From Bacteroidota bacterium (GTDB lineage: Bacteria > Bacteroidota > Bacteroidia > Chitinophagales > Saprospiraceae): a stretch of 64,000 bases of DNA. Where the stretch lies: contig JAKQHS010000178.1 in the NCBI GenBank assembly GCA_029557915.1, positions 1 through 64,000 on the forward strand, read 5' to 3'. The position numbers and the translations under genes are program-made. Positions 19,201 to 27,790 of this stretch are shown one piece after another (positions within the stretch are counted from its first letter, which is position 1; each line of letters opens with the position of its first letter). The notes beneath the pieces were generated by a model, which searched no databases, had not been told where the DNA came from, and was given only the letters and a program-made list of their open reading frames with translations.

Positions 19201-21860
19201 ACGACGGCAAAGACAATTGCATCAGCAGCTACTCCAGACAACTTGGTCTTGAAGGTACAGCTGCTGGCCGGAACGGAGGGTACAACAGCTGGGCACCGGT
19301 TTATTGCCACACCTGGTTATGCCTTGACCGGAAGGATTCCGGCGGTAAGATCGATCCCAAATCGGCTTTCTTTGAGCCTGTATTTGACAGCAATGCCGAC
19401 GGCGAACTCCTGGAACCGGGAGAAGGCGAATTCCTGGTATGGGACAACTGTTCCACTCCTGAACTCGTAAGCTCCGTGGATGATGGTTTCATCGACAATT
19501 GCGGCAATGGCTGGATCCGCCGGACCTGGACTTTCAGCACCGGCTGCGAAAACGAAACCATCGTTTGCGACCAGAAAATCATTACCAAACACCGGTCCGA
19601 TTTTGAAGTGGTATTCCCTGCTGACTTAATCGTTACCTGTGAAGAGGATGACCTTGGTTCAGATGGCAAAGGCGGACCCAGTCCGGATGCAACGGGCCGC
19701 CCGATGATCATGGATGACGATTGCGAACTGGTCGGAGTGAATTATTCTGACGAGAGGTTTGATGTGATCCCGGACGCCTGCTATAAAATTGTCAGGACCT
19801 GGAAACTGATAGACTGGTGTAAATTCAATCCCAACCAGCACGAACGCGATCCTGAAGTGATCGTTGACGACAGGCTGGTGGCCGATCCGCTCAACAGGTA
19901 TTGTGTTTACCGCAATTTGAAAGACGATGGGGACGGCTTTATGACTTATACCCAGATCATCAAAGTGATCGACGAGACCGCTCCTGAGGCCGGAGTGATT
20001 GCCGATACGACCTTCTGTGTTTACACGGGTTATGACGGTGCCGGTGCGGAAGATTTCTCCGATTGCACTCCTGGTACCTATACCAGCCCCAATTTCAGCG
20101 CTAACGATCAGTGCACTCCTTCCGCGGAGATCCGTTTCCGTTGGTTGCTGGATCTGGACAGTGATGGATCGATCGATGATTTCAGCGGTGTCGGTGTGAA
20201 GTATTTTACGCACAGTGAACTGACGCCTGGTACCCATACCGTTTCCGTCATTGCCGAAGACCGCTGCGGAAATGCCGATACCAGCTATTTCGAAATTACC
20301 GTGAAGGATTGCAAACGGCCGACTCCTTATTGTTACAATGGGATTGCGACGGTCATCATGCCTTCTTCGGGCAGCGTGACCATCTGGGCTTCTGACCTGG
20401 ATGCAGGCAGTTTTGACAACTGCACCGCGCACGACCATCTTATTTTCTCATTCGATGAAGCGGGCCTGCAGCCGAGCCTCACCCTCACCTGCGATTCCAT
20501 CCCGAACGGAGTGAGTTTCACCAAGGTGATCCGCATTTGGGTGACCGACGAGGAAGGAAATAAAGATTATTGCGAAACGTTTATCGTATTGCAGGATAAT
20601 GCAGGTAACCGTTGTCCGGATGTGGCCGGAGTAAACGGGACCATAGCCGGTAAAGTGGCTACGGAAAGCACCGAGCCGGTGGAACATGTGATTCTGGAAG
20701 CCAAGTCCGCAGGACAGAACCTACCTGTCTTTAAAACAGACGTGAAGGGGACTTATTCCTTCAGCGGCCTGCCCATGAACAAAAACTACAGCATCATCCC
20801 AGGCAGGAACGATGATCCGATGAACGGGGTGAGCACCATTGACCTGGTATTGATCCAGAAACACATCCTGGGTGTGCTCCCGCTGAACAGCGCTTACAAG
20901 GTGATTGCTTCGGATATTGATAAAAGCAACGATATCACCGCTGTTGATCTGGTTGAACTCCGGAAACTGATTCTTACCGTATACGACAAACTCCCGAACA
21001 ACACGTCCTGGAGGTTTGTACCGAAGTCGCATACTTTCAACAATATCAATAATCCTTGGGGCTTCCCCGAGAAAATAGATATCTCGAACCTGACGAAAGA
21101 TGAACTCAACCGGGACTTCGTTGGAATCAAGGTGGGTGACGTGAATGGCAATGTTGTTCCCCACAGTTTACTTGGAGGGGAGGCAAGGGACAATGGGTCT
21201 AGCCTGAAATTCCGGACGGAAGACCGGCTGGTTAAAGCAGGGGAAGAAACCGTGATCGCCTTCACGGCTGATAATTTCCGGAATATCGAGGGATACCAGT
21301 TCAGTCTTTCACTCAAAGGCCTCGAATTGAAAGGGGTAAAGAATGGCTTGTTAAACCTGAATGAAAACAACTTCGGTTTGACCCGCCTCGGGGAAGGATA
21401 TATCACCACTTCCTGGAACGAAAGCAACGGCATCAGTGCGGGAAGCAATGAGATCCTGTTCAGCATCACCGTCAAAGCGACGAAAGCAGTGCAATTGAGT
21501 GAAAGCCTGGTCATCAATTCAAGATTTACCAGGGCCGAAGCTTATGATGGAGTGAAGAGCATGGGGGTCAGCCTCGAAGTGGGTCATAAAGCAGGTTCCG
21601 GATACGCCCTGCATCAAAATACGCCCAACCCGTTCAAATCGGCTACGGTGATCGCTTATGAATTGCCTAAAGCTGAAAAGGTAACCTTGAAACTCACCGA
21701 TGTCACGGGGAAAATAATCCGTGTTTATCAGCGTGAAGGCGTGAAGGGGTACAATCAGTTGAAAGTCAACCGTAATGAAGTAGGTGGGGCAGGGGTGCTC
21801 TACTACACGATTGAGACGAAAGATTTTGGCGCTACAAGGAAGATGATCCTGGTCGATTGA
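16260..21860 (+). CDS. Giant secreted CUB/HYR-like protein with dockerin and cohesin-like modules, T9SS type A
   Basis: At 1866 aa this is the largest protein in the window. A signal peptide (1-23, ending SISQ) is followed by a CUB-like module (about 25-155) and cysteine-rich HYR-like repeats. These include a block CDEYTQTTVDPATCWARVYA...YDPHVF (about 597-720) shared with the genes at 11131 and 40004, and HRSDFEVVFPADLI (about 1110). The 'IWASDLDAGSFDNC' module comes next, then a regulatory-like beta module, a dockerin pair (NGVSTID at 1522; DIDKSNDITAVD at 1552), a WRFVPKSHTF linker ending DFVGIKVGDVN, a cohesin-like module (1647-1771, GYQFSLSLKGLEL...ITTSWNES) and a type A sorting domain (1780-1866). 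No enzyme motif is visible. A strong terminator follows, so it forms its own transcription unit. Confidence 0.9.
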   Translation: MKKTILLFTIVFCCFSVQTSISQILHPDYQDTVTIIINGDTTYLDNGGAGNYPDCTGAGGMPSDAIDTCTSILTICAPGGTLCVIFDTLDLFAGGDALSAFDGILGSASIGSFQEGDTIASSGECLTFSFYGTSLNNDTGWVARIIYKLPPPDPGECNLVCNDHLNVSMPADTCYKVIEPDDLLENPLEGCIYQVALAHPFGTARPPFIAPDAVNRSHIGYTFIYSVYVLDENSNRVNSCWGYVTIEDKAPPQPMCKDATISCFQVEYLNRLVNTVVDNCAQSGKSVITSMTFSDWGCDSAAYIGQVVRTIVSWDTWGNSGTCNDTLTIRKDSLELVKCPDLIELECEDCNPAIVFSDDKDDPNYPDPDFLLELQEDGCLSDTLMIVPMIRDSVLVVQGDTCYYVDSCVNMWPVLGGFCKMTVGYTDQVLKICPDGSGFKIRREWRIVDWCRNGEDTVCVQYIKVVDDEGPRFTGDPEDLFHYAFASQHDCQANVTIPGLEYEDCSDGVIQTYVIEYLDESHPGKVSVLTGTLPATIKLPASAATLLPPGEGEGDEIFAIGGLKCFYGDVTLQDPCYNASHVPIFICVIDNTPPTPVCDEYTQTTVDPATCWARVYAHDLDNGSRDNCCNTLHFAVATMADIDTATAHLKADLEACGSSYVWHKDNKAAHEWLINQYINCYVFKDYVDLTQCGNNQVVLRVYEACGIPRYDPHVFPCSPHEWFCYNAYTTDRMWRNYLKLHVDGQKLDPCSAPGQLYCKKDYFKWLINVADSDGDGVSSFIQLIIPAYDGATILPMDILALLSIPSICTPFLFDDQIAFGLRAALPQNASDFSGAPGNTCSQLRYNDCMVNILVDDKQPAVCEDPDDIFWFCDNVSDQVTVNGHRRYYNYWRSDRVEYADKVCYSNGGDTPWLDGTAEHKGSKDYDPTENAEDGSCYYYPEKSVYNEIECVEEFDDDLTDTADPTGKAYGWYGCNIYGGYHDGKDNCISSYSRQLGLEGTAAGRNGGYNSWAPVYCHTWLCLDRKDSGGKIDPKSAFFEPVFDSNADGELLEPGEGEFLVWDNCSTPELVSSVDDGFIDNCGNGWIRRTWTFSTGCENETIVCDQKIITKHRSDFEVVFPADLIVTCEEDDLGSDGKGGPSPDATGRPMIMDDDCELVGVNYSDERFDVIPDACYKIVRTWKLIDWCKFNPNQHERDPEVIVDDRLVADPLNRYCVYRNLKDDGDGFMTYTQIIKVIDETAPEAGVIADTTFCVYTGYDGAGAEDFSDCTPGTYTSPNFSANDQCTPSAEIRFRWLLDLDSDGSIDDFSGVGVKYFTHSELTPGTHTVSVIAEDRCGNADTSYFEITVKDCKRPTPYCYNGIATVIMPSSGSVTIWASDLDAGSFDNCTAHDHLIFSFDEAGLQPSLTLTCDSIPNGVSFTKVIRIWVTDEEGNKDYCETFIVLQDNAGNRCPDVAGVNGTIAGKVATESTEPVEHVILEAKSAGQNLPVFKTDVKGTYSFSGLPMNKNYSIIPGRNDDPMNGVSTIDLVLIQKHILGVLPLNSAYKVIASDIDKSNDITAVDLVELRKLILTVYDKLPNNTSWRFVPKSHTFNNINNPWGFPEKIDISNLTKDELNRDFVGIKVGDVNGNVVPHSLLGGEARDNGSSLKFRTEDRLVKAGEETVIAFTADNFRNIEGYQFSLSLKGLELKGVKNGLLNLNENNFGLTRLGEGYITTSWNESNGISAGSNEILFSITVKATKAVQLSESLVINSRFTRAEAYDGVKSMGVSLEVGHKAGSGYALHQNTPNPFKSATVIAYELPKAEKVTLKLTDVTGKIIRVYQREGVKGYNQLKVNRNEVGGAGVLYYTIETKDFGATRKMILVD

Positions 21861-21900
21861 TCAGGTCTTCCTTGACGTTTTTGGTCGGAATATTTACAAA

Positions 21901-21932
21901 GAGCCGGAGGGTTTTACCTCCGGCTCTTTTTT
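21901..21932 (+). terminator. Rho-independent terminator
   Basis: A perfect 10-bp stem GAGCCGGAGG/CCTCCGGCTC (21901-21910 with 21917-21926) has a 6-nt loop and is followed by six T. It lies 40 nt after the stop of the 1866 aa gene. Confidence 0.95.
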
Positions 21933-22057
21933 ATTTTGCCAAATTTTAAAAATTGGAACGATTTTGGCAGAATAAGTTCCGTGAGATAGACCCCTGTGCG
22001 GAGAATTAACTCAAAACCAAAGCGTTATTAACAATTAAAGCATTTTTAAAATCGTTA

Positions 22058-22088
22058 TTGAAGGAAGCCGGCAAAGCCCATATCTTTG
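22058..22088 (+). promoter_or_regulatory. Candidate promoter of the two-cohesin gene
   Basis: TTG (22058-22060), 20 nt, then TATCTTTG (22081-22088) fits the -33/-7 spacing of the Bacteroidota housekeeping promoter. The shared GGGTAT operator of the dockerin genes is absent, so the scaffold gene may be expressed under different control. Confidence 0.45.
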
Positions 22089-22137
22089 CTGACTTTTGAT
22101 AAATTATAATTTGTAATGTGTTAAACAACTGATATCC

Positions 22138-24258
22138 ATGAATTTCCTACGCAGTTTGATCTTCTTCCTCCTTTGCTCCTCTTCCCTTATGGCGGGTAAT
22201 CCCAAATTCACCATATCCTCCGAAGCAGGGAATACAAACGATGAAGTCACCATTAAGTTTACGGTGAGCGATTTTATAGATATCGCGGGCATCCAATGGA
22301 CCCTGCGCTGGGATCCCACCTGCCTTCAATACGTCAGCATTCAGGATTTTAACTTACCCGAACTCAACATCAACTCCTTTAATGTTTCAAAGACCTCTCA
22401 AGGCCAGATCAACACGGTCTGGTATTACCAACAGGGAGCTTCAAAAAATAATGGGGATGTCATTTTTACCATCAAATTCAAGCTGATCGGTGCAGATGGG
22501 AGATCCTGCGGTGTGGAGTTTTCAAACAATCCTCTCCCTATTGAAATTTCGGATAAAAACGCCATGAAGTGTACGGAAACCACTACAAACGGCAAAGTGG
22601 ATATCGGTAATGTGACTACCCCAACCGGTTTTGTGATCAGTGCAGGCAACACCCAGGCTGCGAAGGACCAGGAAGTCTGTGTACCGGTGCGGGTCTCCGG
22701 ATTTAAAAGCGTAAACGCCATGCAGTTTTCAATGGGCTGGGATACCAGCAAGATCAAATTCACCAAAATCCAGAATTTTTCCGGTCTGACTTCCTTTGAC
22801 CAGAGCAGCTTCAACCTGGCACTGGTCAATGCCGGTAAGCTGGTATGTGTCTGGTTTGATCAGAATACGACCGGTCAGACGGTGACCGACAATACCGCGA
22901 TTTTTGAAATCTGTTTTAGATACACGGGAGTTTGCCCCGGATCAGGTACCGTTAATTTTACGGATGATCCTACTAAAACGGTCGTTAATTCCACGACAGG
23001 CGCTTTAACCGTCACCAAAACATCCGGAACCATCACTGCTTCCAACTGCAGTTCTGCACTCGCCGTGAGTGTTACGAAAACCACCCATCCCTGTCCGGGC
23101 CAGAACAATGGCGGTATTGAGATCAGTGCCACCGGAGGTTCGGGTGCAATCACCTACACGTGGACCAATAACTCCACCAGCCAGAATCTAAGTGGTGTAG
23201 GCGCGGGCAGTTATAACGTCACGGTCAAAGACGGAACCGGAGCCACCGCCACGCTGAACGCAGCGGTTAACCTGGCCGCACTGGCGGTGACCTCCTCCAA
23301 AACAGATCCGGCACAGGGACAATCCAACGGCGTGATCACGCTGACGGTCACCGGTGGAAACACCAATTATACCTATAAATGGAGCAACAATGCAACCACC
23401 AAGGACATCAACAATCTGGCAGCCGGTTCTTATTCCTATACCGTTACAGACGCAAACAATTGTACGGTAACGGGAACCGTGGCTCTTGGACCGGGGAGTA
23501 CCGTGCTCGACATCGCTTCTGTGACGCCGACCAATATCTCCTGCAAGGGGGACGCTACCGGGGCCATTGATATTGCCATCAGCGGGGGGACCAGCCCCTT
23601 CACTTATGCCTGGACCGGTCCTGGAAATTTTTCTGCCAACACCGAGGACCTGACCGGCCTCAAAGCGGGAACTTACAAAGTGACCGTCAAAGACGGTGCA
23701 AATGCCACCAAGACTTCAAATGATATCATCATCACGGAGCCGGCCACCGCGCTGAAAATTACGGCAAGGGTAAAACCCGTGTCCATCGCCGGCAACGATG
23801 GAGAAGTCATTACGACGGTGACCGGCGGGACCCCTGCGTATCAATACCGGTGGAACAACGGTTCGACCAACAGCAGCCTGACCAGCCTAGCCCAGGGAAG
23901 CTATAGCATCACGGTGACCGATTCGAGGGGTTGCACGGCCAATGCCACCTTTAATGTCAATCCTTCGGCCGGAAGTGAATGTTTCACCTCCCAGCGGGTA
24001 TTTACCCCCAATGGGGATGGAATCAATGAATTGTTTGTCATCAACTGTGCGGAAACCTTATCCAACCAGTTGCTGGTCTTCAACCGGTGGAACCAACTGG
24101 TTTTCAAGGCAGACAATTATGCAAACAACTGGCTGGGTACGGATCAGCAAGGCATCAACCTTCCGGATGGTGTTTATTTCTGGGTATTGAAGGATGCCAG
24201 CGGGGTGACCAGTGCAGTGTATAAAGGCCATGTCACCTTGTTGAGGACGCTGAATTAA
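22138..24258 (+). CDS. Two-cohesin surface protein with SprB repeats and T9SS type B sorting domain (scaffoldin-like)
   Basis: This is a 706 aa protein. A signal peptide (1-19, ending SSLMA) is followed by two cohesin-type beta-sandwich domains: about 21-150 (DEVTIKFTVSDF...GIQWTLRWDPTCLQY...GQINTVWYYQ...GDVIFTIKFKL) and about 162-300 (AKDQEVCVPVRVSGF...AMQFSMGWDTSKIKF...GKLVCVWFDQ...NTAIFEICFRY). The spacing of strands and the 'WDPxxL' turn match cohesins. Four SprB-type repeats follow (about 304-610, with 'GGTxxYxYxWxN' and 'AGSYxxTVTDxxGC'), then a gliding-associated type B sorting domain (616-706, RVFTPNGDGINELF). Type B cargo is known to stay with a PorP/SprF partner, and such a gene follows after 40 nt. 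By family knowledge cohesins bind dockerins, and seven dockerin-bearing proteins are encoded around it; a scaffold role is inferred. Confidence 0.85.
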   Translation: MNFLRSLIFFLLCSSSLMAGNPKFTISSEAGNTNDEVTIKFTVSDFIDIAGIQWTLRWDPTCLQYVSIQDFNLPELNINSFNVSKTSQGQINTVWYYQQGASKNNGDVIFTIKFKLIGADGRSCGVEFSNNPLPIEISDKNAMKCTETTTNGKVDIGNVTTPTGFVISAGNTQAAKDQEVCVPVRVSGFKSVNAMQFSMGWDTSKIKFTKIQNFSGLTSFDQSSFNLALVNAGKLVCVWFDQNTTGQTVTDNTAIFEICFRYTGVCPGSGTVNFTDDPTKTVVNSTTGALTVTKTSGTITASNCSSALAVSVTKTTHPCPGQNNGGIEISATGGSGAITYTWTNNSTSQNLSGVGAGSYNVTVKDGTGATATLNAAVNLAALAVTSSKTDPAQGQSNGVITLTVTGGNTNYTYKWSNNATTKDINNLAAGSYSYTVTDANNCTVTGTVALGPGSTVLDIASVTPTNISCKGDATGAIDIAISGGTSPFTYAWTGPGNFSANTEDLTGLKAGTYKVTVKDGANATKTSNDIIITEPATALKITARVKPVSIAGNDGEVITTVTGGTPAYQYRWNNGSTNSSLTSLAQGSYSITVTDSRGCTANATFNVNPSAGSECFTSQRVFTPNGDGINELFVINCAETLSNQLLVFNRWNQLVFKADNYANNWLGTDQQGINLPDGVYFWVLKDASGVTSAVYKGHVTLLRTLN

Positions 24259-24298
24259 TAATGTCAAAATCTACCCATCCCGGTACAAAAACAGTAAT

Positions 24299-25219
24299 AT
24301 GAAAAAAATTTTATTCCTCGCAGTATGCTTTTGGTCGGCCAATCTCGGTTTGAAGGCGCAGGAAGAGGCTATTTATTCCCAGTATTTATTTCATCCTATC
24401 CTCGTCAATCCTGCTTATGCCGGATTTCTGCCTGACCATGAGTTGTTGTTCAATTTCAGAAATACACATGCCGGTTTCCCGGGTTCTCCCCAAACCTATA
24501 CCCTGGCATTTAATGGCCCGATAGCGCCTAAACTCGGTTTTGTAGGACTTTTAAACAACGATAAGGCTGGCGATCTGAACCGGTTCCGGGGCCAGGCCGG
24601 CCTGGCCTATATGTTTAAAATGGGTACGGTCAAGATGAATGCAGGGCTGGCGGCACAGTATCAGAAATTTCAACTGGCCAACGGCGCCATCCTGGATTCA
24701 GGCATCGATCCCTCCGACCCTCTGATCCGCGCCGCCGCCGACGGGCTTAATTTTTTCAATACCTCCATCGGGGTTTACGGAGAAAACGACGGGAAACTCT
24801 TTTTTGGCTTATCGGTCGTAGACCTGGTCAGGACGAGGATTGATGACATTCAATCCCCCACAGATGAAAGTTCCTTCTTTAAATATTATAATGCCTGGGT
24901 GGGCTACCGCTGGAATATCGCCAATTATAACTTCACCGTTGAACCTTCCGTGATGATCAAGCGGCTGAGAAATGTGCCCTTTCAAACCGATTTTAATGTT
25001 CGGTTGTCATTCCTGGATGATCAACTGTTCGGTGGATTGACTTATACTGCAGGCGGTTTCAGTAAAACGTCTTTCCTGCTCGGAACCAGGATCAATACCT
25101 TCCGCTTGTACTATTCTTATGATGTGGCCCTGGAGGATTTCCAGAAATACAACAACGGTTCTCATGAACTTTCCCTTTCATTCAGGATACCTTCGGTAGT
25201 GGGAAAGAACAACCAATAA
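24299..25219 (+). CDS. PorP/SprF family type IX secretion outer-membrane protein
   Basis: This 306 aa protein has a signal peptide (1-20, ending LGLKAQ) and the family opening EEAIYSQYLFHPILVNPAYAG, followed by beta-barrel strands ending in FRIPSVVGKNNQ. The length fits PorP/SprF proteins (about 300-330 aa). Members sit in the outer membrane and are needed for secretion or anchoring of a particular type B-sorted partner, usually encoded next door, as SprF for SprB. Here the neighbour 40 nt upstream is the two-cohesin type B protein, so the pair should work as cargo and anchor. A terminator follows at 25242. Confidence 0.92.
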   Translation: MKKILFLAVCFWSANLGLKAQEEAIYSQYLFHPILVNPAYAGFLPDHELLFNFRNTHAGFPGSPQTYTLAFNGPIAPKLGFVGLLNNDKAGDLNRFRGQAGLAYMFKMGTVKMNAGLAAQYQKFQLANGAILDSGIDPSDPLIRAAADGLNFFNTSIGVYGENDGKLFFGLSVVDLVRTRIDDIQSPTDESSFFKYYNAWVGYRWNIANYNFTVEPSVMIKRLRNVPFQTDFNVRLSFLDDQLFGGLTYTAGGFSKTSFLLGTRINTFRLYYSYDVALEDFQKYNNGSHELSLSFRIPSVVGKNNQ

Positions 25220-25241
25220 GATTTTTTGATGCTTCATAATG

Positions 25242-25269
25242 AGCCCGGGCATTTCCGGGCTTTTTTTTT
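25242..25269 (+). terminator. Rho-independent terminator
   Basis: Stem AGCCCGG/CCGGGCT (25242-25248 with 25255-25261), a 6-nt loop and a run of nine T end the cohesin-SprF unit. Confidence 0.93.
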
Positions 25270-25465
25270 GTAATGCCCTTATGCATACCATTTAGTATTC
25301 ATATTTAAGATCATCATACTCATCCATCAATACATGGGGGACGCTTGTATATAGAAATCTGGTGGAAGGGGAATAAATTTAACTTAAATCAATCCCTGAA
25401 CAAGACGCCATTTCCTACATTTATGCCACCCTCCTTCTTTTTATTTATTAATTCAAGGATATACT

Positions 25466-27790
25466 ATGAAAAAGTTGATGGTGTTTTTTATCGGGGTGGC
25501 CATGTTCTGTATCCCGAGTTTAGCTAAAGCTTCACTGGAAATTTATTGTCCCAATGATAAAGAAATCACCTATGCCGCTTATCAGGCCGGCAAATACTAT
25601 GACAAACCGGTGGTCCACGGCGGATATTATACTTTATATGGCCCCTGGATTTATAAACACCTGAATTGCGGAAGCGGTTATGTAGAAGTGCGCTGGGAGA
25701 TCCTGGACCATTACGGCAGAAAATATTATTGCAATCAGACCATCTGGGTGACCAACCCGTCTTCCCCCGCGCCCATCTCCATTTGGTGCCCCAAGGAAAA
25801 AGTGGTGTACTGCGATCAGGTGGATACCATGCAATACCCCCAACCCATAGTGACCGGCGGAAGTTACTGGTTGTATGGTCCCTGGGTTTCCAAATCCCTG
25901 AACGAATGTGGAGTCGGGAGCATCTGGGTGGAATGGAAGATCGTGGATGGTTGCGGAAAAGCCTATTTCTGCAAAATTGGCGTTTGGGTAAAACCAAGGA
26001 ACACCTATGCCAAAATCTGGTGGCCCAAGGATTTTGAAGCGGACCTCTGCACCGACCAGACCGATCCCAAATACCTTCCCTGGCCGTATGGCTATCCCAA
26101 AGTCGACCAGTATAATCCCTGTGCCAAATACGGGATCAGTTATAAAGATGAAGAATATACCTTCCCCAACGATACCGGGATCTGTAAGAAAATCGTTCGC
26201 TGGTGGACCGTAATAGACTGGTGTACATATAACCCGAATTCCTACGGGTATTATACTCCCGGAAAATGGACCCATGCCCAGTTGATCAAGATTGTAAGCC
26301 GTTCCAAACCGGACATTTCCTGCGTCCCAGACATTACGGTTGGCCAGGAGACCTATGCCCAATCCGCATGGGTGGACATCCCGGTACCCCAGGTTACCAG
26401 TTCCTGCAGCGGCAAAACGGTGATCTCCCACAACTCCATATATGCCACTTCACCCGGGGCCGATGCAAGCGGGATTTACCCACTCGGCAAAACCAAGGTT
26501 ATTTTTACGGTCCGGGACGCTTGCGGCAACACGGATACCTGCTCCACGACGGTTACCGTGCTGGATATGACCGCCCCAACCCCATACTGTATCGGATCGC
26601 TGATCACCAGCATTGCCTGGCATGCCGACGGCGTTTACACCATCCTGGATCCGAAAAAATTCGATGTGGGCTCTTTCGACAACCTGACCCCTAAACATAA
26701 ACTGAAATTCGAAGCCGTACCAAACCGGTTCACTTGTGACAGCCTGGGTGCACGTCAGGTGAGAATTTGGGTGACTGATGAGGCGGGCAACAAGGACTAT
26801 TGTACCGTAACCCTGATTCTCCAGGATAACCTGGGAATGTGTCCGCCCCCGGTATTGCCCGAAGACACCTTATTCATCGAAGGATCCTTGCTCAGCACAG
26901 GGGATGCTCCCATTGACAGTGTGACCATCACGGTGTATTCAGACGATACGACAGGGAGTCTTGCTTTGGATGGTACTTATCGGGCAGAAGGCCTGACGGC
27001 CGGCTCCAACTACATCATTACCCATTCAAAATCAGACCAATTCCTCAAAGGCGTGTCTGCAAGCGATTATAAGTTGCTGACCGATCACATTCAGGGCTAC
27101 GATACTCTTGATCATCCTTATCAGCTGCTGGCTGCTGATATCAACGGGGATGACACCATCAATGTGGAAGATGCCTACCTGCTTGGTTACTACCTCTTGT
27201 CCGGAAGTCAGGTACCACCTTCACAGGCTTCCTGGAGGTTCGTTCCATCTGATTATGATTTATCCCTCATCCAGGTCCTGTCCAATTCAATTGCGCAGGT
27301 CCCGCGTCACCGCATATTTAACCCGCTGAACGCAAGTGTTTCCGGGGCTGATTTTACTGGTGTTAAGATCGGTGACCTTGATTTTAGCCTCCAGGAAGAG
27401 ATCTCAGCTCTTGAATTTCAATCGGGCAGTCCAGCCAAAGCGGAATTCGTTAACCCGGGTTATTGGGTGAAAAAACAAAGGATAAACGAGGCGGAGGCAA
27501 GCGGCAAAAGGGCGGCGACTTTGGTAACGGTAAAAGAGAGCACCAGCCTTTTTCCAAACCCATTTAATCAGTTTACTTCGCTTCAGTTCTCCAGCCCGGC
27601 TGATGGGCAGGGTATCCTGAGGATCTTCGACCTTAACGGAAAGCTCATATATTCCAGACTGGAATCGGTAAGTCCTGGTGTCAATCTGGTCAGAATTGAA
27701 GGCAGCAACCTCAGGCAAAAGGGGATTTATATCTATAATTTGACCTTGCCTGGCATGAATTTGAATGGAAAACTCACTTTTATCGATTGA
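25466..27790 (+). CDS. Secreted HYR protein with N-terminal tandem repeats and dockerin module, T9SS type A
   Basis: At 774 aa this is the shortest of the dockerin group. A signal peptide (1-22, ending LAKA) is followed by two tandem aromatic-rich modules of about 77 aa (24-101 and 103-178) sharing 'GGxYxLYGPWxxKxLN', 'VxWxIxDxxGKxYxC' and a closing WV. A section with WWTVIDWCTYNP and a canonical HYR domain (about 285-375, YPLGKTKVIFTVRDACGNTD) come next, then the 'FDVGSFDN' module, a regulatory-like module and a dockerin pair (KGVSASD at 528; DINGDDTINVED at 558). The WRFVPSDYDL linker ending DFTGVKIGDLD leads almost straight to the type A sorting domain (about 690-774, SLFPNPFNQFTSLQF). Unlike its paralogues it lacks the cohesin-like module, and its first calcium loop diverges most. 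Confidence 0.88.
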   Translation: MKKLMVFFIGVAMFCIPSLAKASLEIYCPNDKEITYAAYQAGKYYDKPVVHGGYYTLYGPWIYKHLNCGSGYVEVRWEILDHYGRKYYCNQTIWVTNPSSPAPISIWCPKEKVVYCDQVDTMQYPQPIVTGGSYWLYGPWVSKSLNECGVGSIWVEWKIVDGCGKAYFCKIGVWVKPRNTYAKIWWPKDFEADLCTDQTDPKYLPWPYGYPKVDQYNPCAKYGISYKDEEYTFPNDTGICKKIVRWWTVIDWCTYNPNSYGYYTPGKWTHAQLIKIVSRSKPDISCVPDITVGQETYAQSAWVDIPVPQVTSSCSGKTVISHNSIYATSPGADASGIYPLGKTKVIFTVRDACGNTDTCSTTVTVLDMTAPTPYCIGSLITSIAWHADGVYTILDPKKFDVGSFDNLTPKHKLKFEAVPNRFTCDSLGARQVRIWVTDEAGNKDYCTVTLILQDNLGMCPPPVLPEDTLFIEGSLLSTGDAPIDSVTITVYSDDTTGSLALDGTYRAEGLTAGSNYIITHSKSDQFLKGVSASDYKLLTDHIQGYDTLDHPYQLLAADINGDDTINVEDAYLLGYYLLSGSQVPPSQASWRFVPSDYDLSLIQVLSNSIAQVPRHRIFNPLNASVSGADFTGVKIGDLDFSLQEEISALEFQSGSPAKAEFVNPGYWVKKQRINEAEASGKRAATLVTVKESTSLFPNPFNQFTSLQFSSPADGQGILRIFDLNGKLIYSRLESVSPGVNLVRIEGSNLRQKGIYIYNLTLPGMNLNGKLTFID

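Noticed and set aside
25287-25300. ATACCATTTAGTAT as a fifth operator copy before the 25466 gene
   Set aside because: It lacks the GGG half and has no TAnnTTTG element at the 21-22 nt spacing.
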